DNA of 64,000 bases from JBHJGP01 sp050331695 (lineage in GTDB: Bacteria; Pseudomonadota; Alphaproteobacteria; Geminicoccales; Geminicoccaceae). Under the pieces are notes generated by a model, which saw only the letters and a program-made list of their open reading frames with translations, was not told the DNA's origin and did not search any database. Numbering within the stretch: the stretch's first letter is position 1; every line of letters begins with the position of its first letter. Positions 51,569 to 60,829 of the stretch are shown here, one piece after another. The DNA lies in contig JBHJGP010000013.1 in NCBI GenBank assembly GCA_050331695.1, positions 124,001 to 188,000 of the forward strand, given 5' to 3'. Both the position numbers and the translations under genes were made by a program.

Positions 51569-51857
51569 AAGGCGCTCGCCTCTCGACGATGCGGGCCGGT
51601 CGACGGTGGTGGTCACCGGCACGCACTCTTGCTTGCGCTCGCGCAAACGATCAGGTAACGCAGCCATAATTCCCTTGTTACGCGAGCTTTGGCAAAGACA
51701 AAAGGTATCTCGCAACACGTCGTTATCTGCCAAGGCTCATGATGCGAGGAAGTGAACCACCCCGCCTTACCATTCCCTTGGAACCGACCGACGGACGGGC
51801 GACCCATGAGCGACCTGGCTCGTCCGTTCGCTTGCCAGCAGACGTGAAGGATTAACC

Positions 51858-53654
51858 ATGTCTCAACAGGCCGAAATGGCGACCCCGCAAACCGAACAAC
51901 TGGCCGCGATCATGGCGGAGATCGCCGAAAAGAGCCAGAAGCTGGTGGCCGACTTCGCCGAGCGCCAGAACGGCAAGCCAGTGTCGATGGCCAGCGGGTC
52001 ACCGATGGCCTGGAGCCAAGCCTACATGGACCTGAGCGCCAAGTTCATGAACGACCCATTCGGTGCCATGCAAAACCAGTTCGAGTTGTGGCAGGACTAT
52101 GTGCGCCTGTGGCAGACCACCAGTGCCCGCATGTGGGGCCAGGATATGGGGCCGGTGGCGACGCCCGAACGGGGCGACCGCCGCGTCAAGGACCCGGCGC
52201 GGGAAGAGAACCCGGTGTTTGACTTCGTCAAACAATCCTATCTCCTGACCTCCCGCTATCTAATGGACGCTGTGTCGGCCGAAACCGGTCTCGACGAGAA
52301 AACCCAGCACAAGCTCGAATTTTATACCCGCCAGTTCGTCGATGCGATGGCACCCAGCAACTTCGTCATGACCAATCCGGCGGTGTTGAAGGAAACGTTG
52401 GACACGCGCGGCGAGAATCTGCTTCGCGGGCTGAAAAACATGCTCGACGATCTGGAGCGGGGCAAGGGCAAGCTCTCGATCCGGATGACCGATCTCGACG
52501 CCTTCGAGATCGGCAAGAACATCGCGGTCACGCCCTGCAAGGTCGTCTTCCAGACCGATCTCATGCAGCTTCTTCAATATGAGCCGACCACCGAGCAGGT
52601 CCATAAGCGGCCCTTGCTGATCATCCCCCCTTGGATCAACAAATACTACATCCTGGATCTGCAGCCGAAGAACAGTTTCATCAAATACGCGGTCGAACAG
52701 GGTTTTACAGTCTTCGTCGTGTCCTGGGTCAACCCGGACGAAGAGTTCGCGAACAAAAGCTTCGAGGATTACATGGAGGAGGGGCCGCTCGCCGCCCTCG
52801 ATGCCATCTACGAAGCGACCGGCGAGAAGGACATCAACGCGATCGGCTACTGCCTGGGTGGCACGCTTCTGTCCGCGACCCTCGCCTACATGAACGAAAA
52901 GAAAGACAATCGGATCAAGGCCGCCACCTTCTTCACCACCATGACCGATTTCAGCGACGCCGGTGATCTGGCCGTCTTCATCGATGAGGAGCAACTCGCC
53001 TCCCTCGAGCAATCGATGGCCAAACAGGGTTTTCTGGACGGCTCGCAGATGGCGACCACGTTCAACATGCTTCGGGCCAACGACCTGATCTGGAGCTTCG
53101 TGGTCAACAACTACCTGCTGGGCAAGGATCCGTTCCCATTCGACCTGCTCTATTGGAATTCCGACAGCACGCGCATGCCGGCGGCGATGCACAGTTTCTA
53201 CCTGCGCAAATGTTATCAGGAGAACAAGCTGATCGAGCCGGGCGCGGTGACGCTTAAGGGCGTGCCGATCGATCTCCGCCGGATCAAGACCCCCGCCTAC
53301 TGGCTATCGACCCGCGAGGACCATATCGCGCCCTGGAAGGCCACCTACGCGGCCACTCAGATCTTCGCTGGTCCGAAGAAGTTCGTCCTCGCCGGCTCCG
53401 GCCATATCGCCGGCGTGATCAATCCACCCTCCAGCGGCAAGTACGGCTTTTGGACCAATGAGGATTTGCCGAGCGAGCCGGAAGCGTGGCTCGACACCGC
53501 GGACCAGAATGACGGCAGCTGGTGGGACGATTGGTCGGCCTGGAACGCGTCCCACTCGCTTAAGAACAAGGTGCCGGCCAGGGTTCCGGGCGACGGCGAT
53601 CTCGCCGTCATCGAGGACGGGCCCGGCGCGTTCGTGAAGGTGCGGGTGAACTGA
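51858..53654 (+). CDS. phaC: Class I poly(3-hydroxyalkanoate) synthase
   Basis: PhaC polymerises (R)-3-hydroxyacyl-CoA into storage polyester. The 598-residue protein has the class I size, an N-terminal PhaC_N region (SPMAWSQAYMDLSAKF), the lipase-like box GYCLGG with the catalytic cysteine near residue 331, the aspartate in STREDHIAPW and the histidine in GSGHIAGVIN. GAAGGA precedes the ATG. Neither phaA, phaB nor phasin genes are adjacent, so it is a stand-alone synthase here. Confidence 0.96.
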   Translation: MSQQAEMATPQTEQLAAIMAEIAEKSQKLVADFAERQNGKPVSMASGSPMAWSQAYMDLSAKFMNDPFGAMQNQFELWQDYVRLWQTTSARMWGQDMGPVATPERGDRRVKDPAREENPVFDFVKQSYLLTSRYLMDAVSAETGLDEKTQHKLEFYTRQFVDAMAPSNFVMTNPAVLKETLDTRGENLLRGLKNMLDDLERGKGKLSIRMTDLDAFEIGKNIAVTPCKVVFQTDLMQLLQYEPTTEQVHKRPLLIIPPWINKYYILDLQPKNSFIKYAVEQGFTVFVVSWVNPDEEFANKSFEDYMEEGPLAALDAIYEATGEKDINAIGYCLGGTLLSATLAYMNEKKDNRIKAATFFTTMTDFSDAGDLAVFIDEEQLASLEQSMAKQGFLDGSQMATTFNMLRANDLIWSFVVNNYLLGKDPFPFDLLYWNSDSTRMPAAMHSFYLRKCYQENKLIEPGAVTLKGVPIDLRRIKTPAYWLSTREDHIAPWKATYAATQIFAGPKKFVLAGSGHIAGVINPPSSGKYGFWTNEDLPSEPEAWLDTADQNDGSWWDDWSAWNASHSLKNKVPARVPGDGDLAVIEDGPGAFVKVRVN

Positions 53655-53659
53655 ACCCC

Positions 53660-53687
53660 GGCCGGCGGCCTGTTCCGGTTGCCGGCC
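53660..53687. terminator. Hairpin between phaC and the convergent glyoxalase gene
   Basis: GGCCGGC (53660-53666) pairs perfectly with GCCGGCC (53681-53687), and the intervening bases can extend the stem with G-T pairs. There is no T-run, so it may be a weak bidirectional terminator or merely a stem between two converging genes. Confidence 0.35.
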
Positions 53688-53689
53688 CG

Positions 53690-54622
53690 TCAGACTACCT
53701 CTGGCAGGGACTGCTCGAGCCGCGCTCTTTTGTCCTCGTGCTGCTTCGGCAGCTTCAGAGTCTGGCCCAGCATGTCGACCGGCTCGTCGACGGCAAAGCC
53801 CGGAACATCGGTGGCCACCTCGAACAAAACCCCGCCGGGGGTACGGAAGTAGATCGCCTTGAAATAGTCACGGTCGATCTGGGGGGTGGGCTCGAAGCCG
53901 GCGCTGATCAGCTCTTCACGAACCGCCTGCTGGCTGTCGCTGTCCGGCGTCGAAAAGGCCACATGGTGAACGCTACCGGCGCCGCTCAGCGCCCGCGCCG
54001 CGTCAGCGCGGACATCGATTTCGAGAAAACGCGCAGTTCGATCCGTTTCGGCCTCGAAGCGAAGCCTTGAGCCGTCAGATCCCGTTTGCCGGTAGCCCAT
54101 GACGCCCTGGAGCAGTTCGGCCGTGGCGCCCGCGTCCTGAAGGATCATTGAGACACCGCGAAAGCCACGGATGGCGACCTCCGCGCCGATCTCATCAGTG
54201 GCCCAGATCTGTTCCGTCTCCTGCCAGTCCGTTTGTGTCAGCACGAGATCGGTGCCGTCCGGGTCCTTGAACACCAGCCGCTCCTCACCGAAACGCTCGT
54301 CGCCCCCGACGGCCTCGACGCCGTGGTCGGTTAGATATTGACGCCAGAAGGGGAGACTGCCTTCAGGAACCGCGAAATGGGTCGCCGCAACCTCGCCGTT
54401 GCCTCGGCGGCCCGGTCGTGCGCCTTCAAAAGCAAAGAAGGTCATGATCGTACCGGGGGAGCCGATCCGATCGCCGAAATAGAAGTGATAGGCGGACGGA
54501 TCGTCGAAATTCACCGTTTTCTTGACGAACCGAAGGCCAAGCAAATTGCGGTAGAAGTTCAGGTTCTGCTGGGCAGACCCGGTGATCGCGGTGACGTGGT
54601 GAAGTCCGTTCAAATGCTGCAT
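53690..54622 (-). CDS. Ring-cleaving dioxygenase of the glyoxalase family (MhqO-like)
   Basis: This 310-residue protein contains two vicinal-oxygen-chelate (glyoxalase) modules: LNGLHHVTAITGSAQQNLNF at the start and GSVHHVAFSTPDSDSQQAV in the second half, with the metal-ligand H and E residues (e.g. GVLFEVATD). It matches the MhqO/LinE-like dioxygenases induced by quinones in other bacteria. GAGGGGAG precedes the ATG at 54622. It is divergent from the FMN reductase gene; together they look like a quinone or electrophile defence pair. The substrate is not known. Confidence 0.85.
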   Translation of the reverse strand: MQHLNGLHHVTAITGSAQQNLNFYRNLLGLRFVKKTVNFDDPSAYHFYFGDRIGSPGTIMTFFAFEGARPGRRGNGEVAATHFAVPEGSLPFWRQYLTDHGVEAVGGDERFGEERLVFKDPDGTDLVLTQTDWQETEQIWATDEIGAEVAIRGFRGVSMILQDAGATAELLQGVMGYRQTGSDGSRLRFEAETDRTARFLEIDVRADAARALSGAGSVHHVAFSTPDSDSQQAVREELISAGFEPTPQIDRDYFKAIYFRTPGGVLFEVATDVPGFAVDEPVDMLGQTLKLPKQHEDKRARLEQSLPEVV

Positions 54623-54809
54623 CGTTTTTCTCCCCTCGGGCTCAACAGACATGCCGGCCCTTCGTTCCGCATGTAGGGTGCCTGTCGTTAGGCTTTGTTT
54701 CGATTGGATGGAAAAAGTTTCAACGCGTGGCGTTAGGGCCCAGGGCTGGAACCCTTTCCTCCGGAAACCATTTGAGCGGTCGTGTCTGTTTTCAAAAAAG
54801 GGGACGAGA

Positions 54810-55364
54810 ATGGCCGTTCGTTTGCTTGGTATTTCGGGGAGCCTGCGTAAGGCTTCGTTCAACACGGCGCTCTTGGCGCACGCCGCGGCCAACACCCCCG
54901 ATGACGTCACCTTGGAGACGGTAACACTCCACGACATCCCGCCCTATAGCGGCGATATTGAGGCTGAAGGCCTGCCGCAGACGGTCACGTCGCTCGCCGA
55001 AAAGATCCGGGCGGCGGACGGTGTTCTGATCTCAACGCCGGAATACAACTACTCCGTGTCCGGTGTCCTGAAGAACGCCATCGACTGGCTCTCGCGTGTG
55101 GAAAATCAGCCCTTCGCCAAGAAACCGGTGGCGATCATGGGCGCCAGCATGGGTGGGCAGGGGACCTCCCGGGCTCAGTATCATCTGCGGCAGATCTTCG
55201 TCTTTCTCGATGCCCGGCCGGTCAACAAACCGGAAGTATTCGTGGCTGCCGCCCACACCAAATTCGACGATTCCCTCGATCTGACAGATGAGGACACGGG
55301 CAAGTTTGCGCTCCAGCTCGTCGACGCGCTCGCCGAAGCGGCCAGGGCCAAAGCGCAATCTTAA
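54810..55364 (+). CDS. NADPH-dependent FMN reductase
   Basis: The 184-residue flavodoxin-like protein has the FMN phosphate loop GISGSLRKASFNTALL at residues 7-22 and TPEYNYSVSGVLKNAIDW at about 78-95, the hallmark of the NADPH-dependent FMN reductase/azoreductase family. GGGGACGAG precedes the ATG. It may reduce quinones or azo compounds, fitting with the divergent dioxygenase. Its TAA overlaps the TAA of the convergent kinase gene by 4 nt. Confidence 0.92.
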   Translation: MAVRLLGISGSLRKASFNTALLAHAAANTPDDVTLETVTLHDIPPYSGDIEAEGLPQTVTSLAEKIRAADGVLISTPEYNYSVSGVLKNAIDWLSRVENQPFAKKPVAIMGASMGGQGTSRAQYHLRQIFVFLDARPVNKPEVFVAAAHTKFDDSLDLTDEDTGKFALQLVDALAEAARAKAQS

Positions 55365-56104
55365 CGGTAGGCCGTGGCCGTGGATCGGACGCGCGCGGGA
55401 GCCGCTTGAGTCGATACCCTGGCGTTTTGCCCCGGCACCACGTCAAACAGGCAGTTCGGCACCGTCAGGCGAAAGACGGTGCCGCCGGGGCCGGATCGGG
55501 CCAGGGTCAGACGGCCGCCCATCTCCCGCATCAGCGCGAAAGCGGTGGGCAGGCCGATGCCCCGGATCCGTTCGTCTTCGCCCCTATCGGCGCGGGGAAT
55601 AGTCCAGCCGTCGAGGACACTTTCATGGTCGAAACCGGGGCCGCTGTCCTCGACCTCGATCACCAGGTTCCGGCCCCGACGCTCGGCGCGCACCGATATT
55701 TCGCCGTTCTGCTGGCCAGACAGCGCGTCGGCCGAATTGTGCAGAATGTTGAAGAGGACCCGGTGCAGCCTGACACTGCAGAGATTGGCCACGAGGTAGG
55801 GCGGACAGTCGACTTGGACGGTAAAGTTACGAACCTGGCCCGGATCCAACTGCTCGGCGATCTCGCCCAGAAATGCGCGCATCTCGATCTTGTCGGTGCG
55901 TTCGCTCGGTGAGCGCTCGCGTTTCAGTTCGATCGTGCGGTTGCAAAACGCGGTGCAGGTGTCAGTCATCCTGGCGACGCGTCTTGCCAGGTGGCGAACA
56001 TCCGTCTCGCCCCTCTGCTCGATCTGTTCCGCCAGCAGCCTGATCGTTGCGAGCATGTTGCGGATATCGTGACTGAATCCGACGATATCTGTGTCCGTTT
56101 TCAT
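55361..56104 (-). CDS. Soluble HisKA-type histidine kinase
   Basis: The 247-residue protein consists only of a dimerisation/phospho-acceptor region (GFSHDIRNMLATIRLLAEQ at residues 9-27) and an HATPase domain (NILHNSADALSGQ, DSGPGFD, GIGLPTAFALM). No membrane helix, sensor domain or receiver domain is present, and no response regulator is adjacent. The signal may come by protein contact. The motif HD-x-RN is like that of the membrane kinase at 33102. A 180-nt gap without a gene precedes it. Confidence 0.88.
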   Translation of the reverse strand: MKTDTDIVGFSHDIRNMLATIRLLAEQIEQRGETDVRHLARRVARMTDTCTAFCNRTIELKRERSPSERTDKIEMRAFLGEIAEQLDPGQVRNFTVQVDCPPYLVANLCSVRLHRVLFNILHNSADALSGQQNGEISVRAERRGRNLVIEVEDSGPGFDHESVLDGWTIPRADRGEDERIRGIGLPTAFALMREMGGRLTLARSGPGGTVFRLTVPNCLFDVVPGQNARVSTQAAPARVRSTATAYR

Positions 56105-56284
56105 TCAAGCCTCCCAGGCGAGCCATGGCGCAAGTCTTTCTTCGCGGATGATTTCATGGCGCGAAAGGTTTGGTCTGGTCTTTCGTCAGATGGCGATCGT
56201 TTGTCGGAAACTGCTGTTTTGCCGACGATTTTTGAAAAACGCGTTCTATTGCCCACGGACGACCACCTTAAGGGTGGTTTCTGG

Positions 56285-57198
56285 TCAGTGTTGATTGTCG
56301 CTCCGGTAGCGGCCGGGCGTGGTGCCGACCGCGCTGCCGAACACGGTCGTCATATGCGATTGGCTGGCAAAGCCGCATTGATAGGCGATATCGGCCAACG
56401 GCAGATCGGTCGTCTCCAGAAGCCGGCGGCAAAGGTCGACGCGGCGTTCCTGGACGTAGCGGTGGGGTGTCTTCCCCGTCGCTGCCTTGAAAGCCCTTAA
56501 GAAATGATGCGGGCTCAGACAGGCTTCGCCCGCGATCGCGGCCAGCGACAGCTCCTCACCGAGATTGGCCTCGATGAAATCCCGGGCGCGTCGAATGGAG
56601 CGGGGCGGCAGGTTGGCCACCGCCTCAAGCCTGGGCTTAGTCAGGGTCGAGTAGTGTCTAAGCAGGTGCCAGGTGACGGTCTGGGCGCGCTCTCGAGAAA
56701 CAATTGTGAGCCGCCGTCGCCAACCTCGAGCTCCGCGGTAATCGCTCTCAGCGTGGCGACGACCAGCGGATCGCGGCCCTTATGCACGTCCAACAATTCC
56801 GCATTGGCCGCCCTCTCGCCAAACGCGGCTTCGGCCTTCTCCCGGACCACATGTTCCGGGATCAAAAGCTTCATGGTCTCGAAAGGAGCACCGGACCTGA
56901 CCGCCCAGTGACCCGGATGACGGGGCGTGGCGATGGCGAACTCGCCGACCCGAACGCCACTCTCCCGGTCGAGTTCACCGCCCGGCTTGATCACCGGATC
57001 CGGCATCCGGGTCGCCAGGATCACCGCATAGCTCAGCAATGCCGGGTGCTCGAACTCCTCGAAAGTCTCTGTCGTATTGATCGCAGCGATGTCCGCGGAT
57101 GCGAAACTCGCCAACGCATTGAGCCTCGCCCGGTCGAGGTTCATCAGATTGTTGACCGCCGCCTCGGCCACACCGGTTTGGAGAACCGGATCGCTCAT
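56285..57198 (-). pseudogene. Frameshifted AraC-family regulator, paralogue of the upstream gene
   Basis: Two frames together encode one AraC-type protein. The N-terminal part (about 57198 down to 56690) reads MSDPVLQTGVAEAAVNNL to a QLFLESA point and then ends early. The C-terminal part (56690 down to 56285) resumes with LLRHYSTLTKP and a complete AraC helix-turn-helix (SPHHFLRAFKAATG, FASQSHMTTVF). Compared with the intact paralogue just upstream, one base is missing near 56683-56690. The ATG at 57198 overlaps the paralogue's stop as ATGA. A 111-residue DNA-binding-only product could be made from the GTG at 56620. It may be a true pseudogene or a sequencing error. Confidence 0.75.
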
Positions 57199-58154
57199 GC
57201 CGACACCCCCGGCGTTGCGGCTTGGGCCTCGCTCCGGTAGCGGCCCGGTGTCGTGCCGACTGTGCCACGAAACACGGTCGTCATATGCGATTGGCTGGCG
57301 AAGCCGCATTGATAGGCGATGTCCGCCAGGGGCAGCTCCGTCGTCTCCAGAAGCCGGCGGCAGAGCTCGACCCGTCGCTCCTGGACGTAGCGGTGTGGCG
57401 TGCGGCCGGTGGCGGCTTTGAACGCACGCAAAAAATGATGGGGACTGAGATTTGCGGCCGCCGCGATTGCCGAGAGCGACACGTCCTCGCCTAGATGCGC
57501 TTCGATAAAGTCCTGGGCGCGTTGCACATATCGGGGCGTCAGATCCGCCTGGCGTTGGTCCTCCGGCTTGGTAAGCGTGGAATAGTGCCTGAGCAGATGC
57601 AACGTCACGGTTTGAGCGGCGCTCTCCAGAAACAGAAGGGAGCCGCCGTCGCCGACATCGAGCTCCAACGAAATACCTTGGAGCATGCTGCTGACCAACG
57701 GGTCCCGGACGCCATGGACATCGAAGAGTTCGGCAGATGAAGCCTCTGATCCGAACGCGGCCTCGGCCTTTTCGCCAACCACATGCTTGGGGAGGAAAAG
57801 CTTGGTCGTCTCGTAGGTTGTCTTCTTGCCAGAACCGATGGCCCATCTTTCGGCACGGCCCGGATTAGTGATGCCGAATTCGCCGGTGCGGGCGCTGCGA
57901 TCAGGTTTACTACCGTGGCCGATCTTCACGACCGGTTCGGGCAGCCTGATGCCCAAAACTATCGCGTAGGCAGGCAAGGGGCTGGTCTCGAACTCGTCGA
58001 CATCTTCGACCGTATAAATAGCGGCGATGTCCGCCGACGGGCTGAGCAAGCTCGAGCGAACATCCGCCCACGTGGCAACGTGGCGAATGGCGGCCTCGGC
58101 AAGGTGATCTGACGCAGCAATCTGGTCTGAACGCACGGCCAGATCCGTCAACAA
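57195..58154 (-). CDS. AraC-family transcriptional regulator
   Basis: This about 319-residue protein has a cupin-like N-terminal sensing domain and a C-terminal pair of helix-turn-helix motifs (LSPHHFLRAFKAATGRTPHR at about residue 250 and QCGFASQSHMTTVF at about 290). The HTH part is almost identical to that of the frameshifted copy downstream, while the sensing domains differ more. The start is uncertain among TTG at 58154 and 58151 and GTG at 58136; the last aligns best with the paralogue's ATG. It is divergent from the SnoaL-like gene and probably regulates it or itself. Confidence 0.88.
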   Translation of the reverse strand: MLTDLAVRSDQIAASDHLAEAAIRHVATWADVRSSLLSPSADIAAIYTVEDVDEFETSPLPAYAIVLGIRLPEPVVKIGHGSKPDRSARTGEFGITNPGRAERWAIGSGKKTTYETTKLFLPKHVVGEKAEAAFGSEASSAELFDVHGVRDPLVSSMLQGISLELDVGDGGSLLFLESAAQTVTLHLLRHYSTLTKPEDQRQADLTPRYVQRAQDFIEAHLGEDVSLSAIAAAANLSPHHFLRAFKAATGRTPHRYVQERRVELCRRLLETTELPLADIAYQCGFASQSHMTTVFRGTVGTTPGRYRSEAQAATPGVSA

Positions 58155-58348
58155 ATGTATTCCCGGCTGAACAAAACACCCTCTCCACGGGAAGATTCCG
58201 TCCGCTTGAGCTCTGTGTCAAGTTGGCCAGGTCAAGACAGCAATATTCTGCAAACGATCACAATTTCGCGAAAGATCGACCCGATTTTTGGTGGGAGGTT
58301 TGGGCAGGCCGTCAAGAAACGGCTTTAAATCTTGGCGGGAGGATGAAC

Positions 58349-58744
58349 ATGGTCAGCGACGTGGCCGAGGTGTTTCTCGAACGGTTTAGTGCCCATGACG
58401 TGGACAGCATGGTGGAATTGTTCGAGGAGGGGGGATGGTTCGACTGCGTGGCGCTGCAGCTCTCAGGCGCCGCGACAACCGTCGGTTCGCGCTTTTGGCG
58501 TAAGGTGACCGACGATTATCCAGATTTCACCGTGACGATGAACCGGTTGTGGTCGGATGTCACCGGCAAGGCGGCATTCGTCGACACGACCGTCAAAGGA
58601 GCTTTTCCCGCGAGCGGGAAAGGCTTCGAGAACCGGCAATTGTACATCTTCGAGGGCAATGGCGGGGGCGGGATCATCCGCCTGACCTGCTTCGGCGACC
58701 GAGCCGACTGGCTGGACGCTGTGGAACGCCGCCTACGGGGTTGA
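58349..58744 (+). CDS. SnoaL-like / NTF2-fold protein
   Basis: The 131-residue protein has the SnoaL/NTF2-like fold, suggested by VSDVAEVFLERFSAHDVDSM at the N-terminus and the beta-rich remainder (SDVTGKAAFVDTTVKGAF, GIIRLTCFGDRADWL). Such proteins act as small hydrolases, isomerases or ligand-binding domains. The GGGAGG ribosome-binding site at 58337-58342 touches the ATG at 58343, so the ATG at 58349, 6 nt further, is the proper start. The divergent AraC gene is the obvious regulator candidate. Function unknown. Confidence 0.75.
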   Translation: MVSDVAEVFLERFSAHDVDSMVELFEEGGWFDCVALQLSGAATTVGSRFWRKVTDDYPDFTVTMNRLWSDVTGKAAFVDTTVKGAFPASGKGFENRQLYIFEGNGGGGIIRLTCFGDRADWLDAVERRLRG

Positions 58745-58750
58745 TCCGGG

Positions 58751-59701
58751 CTAGCGCGCAGTCCCCGGAGCGACGCCCCGGGCGCGGGCGGCGCCCCGTC
58801 GAAGGCCGAGCCGGCGTTCGCGTTCGAAGATGAACAGGCCTGCTGCGATAACGATGGCCGAGCCGGCAAGGACGGTTACGGTCGGCATCTCGCCGAAGAT
58901 GACCAGGCCGATCAGAACCGCGAAAACCATCGCCGTATAGTCAAACGGTGCCAGCAGGTTCGCCTGGCCGAGCCGGTAGGCGTTGGTCATCAGGATCTGG
59001 CCGAAGCCGCCGAAAATCCCGATGGCTACCAAAAGAAGCGCGTCGAGCGCATCGGGAACCCGATATGCGAAAGGCAGGGTTAGGGCGCCAGCGATGGTGC
59101 AGGCGGCGGTGAAGTAGAAGATGATCGCAGCCGGCGGTTCACTGTGCGCCAGATGGCGGATCGAAATGGTGGCGAACGCCACGAACAGGGAGCCTGCGAG
59201 CGCCAGGGTCGAGCCCCAGAACATCGCAGAGCCCTGATCGAACTGGAGCGCGCGCGACAACATGACGACGACACCGACAAAGCCCACCACCACCGCCGAG
59301 ATCCGGTAGATCCGGAGCTTCTCGCCGAGAAGGAGGGTGGCGAGCACGGTGGTGAACAAGGTCGCGGCGAAGCCGATCGCGACCGCGTTGGCGAACGGGA
59401 TCAGGCTCAGGGCGGTAAACCCGCAGACCATGGCGCACATGCCGGCCACCGTTCGGCCCAGATGCGCTCGCGGCTTCGCCGTGGCCAGGATCTTGAGACC
59501 ACCGTCCGCATAGATCAGGACAGCGAGCGGGATGAGGGCGAAGGCGCTGCGGGCGAAGATCAATTGGCCCACAGGATAGTCGTCGCCCAGCGCCTTCACC
59601 AGGGCCGCCATCACCTGGAACATGACGATGGCCGAAATTTTGAGCGTGATCGCGCGGATGGCGATGGAGGATCGTGTCGCCGGCAGGGTCAGCGCGTTCA
59701 T
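58751..59701 (-). CDS. EamA-family drug/metabolite transporter
   Basis: The 316-residue protein has ten membrane helices in two EamA repeats, with LGEKLRIYRISAVVVGFVGV at the end of the first and IFGEMPTVTVLAGSAIVIAA at the end of the second. Substrates of the DMT superfamily are diverse metabolites. It starts 30 nt after the PaaE-like gene, in the same direction, and may be the last gene of that operon. Confidence 0.9.
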   Translation of the reverse strand: MNALTLPATRSSIAIRAITLKISAIVMFQVMAALVKALGDDYPVGQLIFARSAFALIPLAVLIYADGGLKILATAKPRAHLGRTVAGMCAMVCGFTALSLIPFANAVAIGFAATLFTTVLATLLLGEKLRIYRISAVVVGFVGVVVMLSRALQFDQGSAMFWGSTLALAGSLFVAFATISIRHLAHSEPPAAIIFYFTAACTIAGALTLPFAYRVPDALDALLLVAIGIFGGFGQILMTNAYRLGQANLLAPFDYTAMVFAVLIGLVIFGEMPTVTVLAGSAIVIAAGLFIFERERRLGLRRGAARARGVAPGTAR

Positions 59702-59731
59702 GAACCGGGCCTGGCGACCGGGCGCGCCTTT

Positions 59732-60823
59732 TCAGACCTGATCATAGTCGACCGTAAGCTTGGGCGTGAGCGGACGGCTCTGGCAGGTGAGGATGAAACC
59801 GGCATCGAGTTCACCCTGCTCGAGGGCGAAGTTCTGGGCCATGGTGACCTCGCCTTCGACAAGCCTCGCCCGGCAGGTCGAGCACACCCCGGCCTTGCAG
59901 GCGAACGGGGCGTCGGCGCCGGCATTTCGGGCCGCTTCGAGAACGCTCGGTCCGGCGCCCGTCCCCTGTTTCGCCATGGTGAACCGGGTGCTGGTGCTGT
60001 CCAGGATCACGGTCACCTCGGCGTCACCGCCGTCGGTGGTGGCTCTCTCCCGTTGGGCTGGTCGCGACACTACGTGCCGGCTCTTGGGGCCGAACAGCTC
60101 GTAGTGAATGGTAGCCGGATCGACGCTTTTGTCTTTGAGTGTCTGCCGGACCTCGTCTATCATGGTCGACGGTCCGCAGATGAACGCCGCGTCGATAGTG
60201 TCCAGCGGTACCAGTGTCGAGGCGAGCGCCTTCACCTTCTCGCCGTCGATACGGCCCTCGAACAAGGGCACCTCGTGGCTCTCGCGCGACAAAAGGTGGA
60301 CCAGCCGGAACCGGGTGAGATAGCTGTCCTTGAGGTCCTGGAGCTCTTCGCCGAAGATGATCGAGCGCCGGTCCCGATTGCCGTAGACAAGCGCCTCGTC
60401 GCTCAAGGGTTCGTTCTCGAGGATCGTCTTCACATTGCTGATCACCGGCGTGATGCCGCTGCCGGCGGCAAAAAACGCGTATCGTCTCCGCCGGTCCGGC
60501 TCGATCTCGAGGAAAAACCGTCCCGAGGGCGGCATCGCCTCGATCTGATCGCCGACCTGAAGATCCTCATTGACGAAGGGTGAGAACCGGCCGCCCTCGA
60601 CCCGTTTCACCGCGATCCTGAGCGCTTGATCGTCGACACTGGCACAGATCGAGTAGTTGCGGCGAAGCTCCTCGCCATCGACGGTCCGGCGAAACGTCAG
60701 ATGCTGGCCCTGACGGTATGCGAAAAGGTCTTCGAGCCCGCCCGGAACGGCGAACAACACGGACACGCAGTCCGGCGTTTTCCGGCGGATTTGCTTGACG
60801 GTGAGCGGATGAAAACGGGGCAT
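59732..60823 (-). CDS. PaaE-like ferredoxin/FAD oxidoreductase
   Basis: The 363-residue reductase has an FAD-binding barrel (RRNYSICASV), an NAD(P) domain (FFAAGSGITPVISNVKTIL, CGPSTMIDEVR) and a C-terminal plant-type [2Fe-2S] domain with CKAGVCSTC and a fourth cysteine 36 residues or so later. The order FAD-NAD-Fe2S and the sequence resemble PaaE, the reductase of phenylacetyl-CoA epoxidase. No paaABCD genes are near, so it might serve another oxygenase. It is between a DHFR-like gene and a DMT transporter gene. Confidence 0.88.
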   Translation of the reverse strand: MPRFHPLTVKQIRRKTPDCVSVLFAVPGGLEDLFAYRQGQHLTFRRTVDGEELRRNYSICASVDDQALRIAVKRVEGGRFSPFVNEDLQVGDQIEAMPPSGRFFLEIEPDRRRRYAFFAAGSGITPVISNVKTILENEPLSDEALVYGNRDRRSIIFGEELQDLKDSYLTRFRLVHLLSRESHEVPLFEGRIDGEKVKALASTLVPLDTIDAAFICGPSTMIDEVRQTLKDKSVDPATIHYELFGPKSRHVVSRPAQRERATTDGGDAEVTVILDSTSTRFTMAKQGTGAGPSVLEAARNAGADAPFACKAGVCSTCRARLVEGEVTMAQNFALEQGELDAGFILTCQSRPLTPKLTVDYDQV

Positions 60824-60829
60824 CGGCGG

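Noticed and set aside
56650..56720. Programmed frameshift in the second AraC gene
   Set aside because: There is no heptameric slippery sequence and the paralogue has the extra base; a simple deletion explains it.
59144..60583. Long plus-strand frame opposite the EamA and PaaE-like genes
   Set aside because: High GC and codon bias keep antisense frames open; both opposite-strand proteins are clear family members.
1..60823. The PaaK-like ligase and the PaaE-like reductase as one phenylacetate pathway cluster
   Set aside because: They are 59 kb apart with no other paa gene in between.
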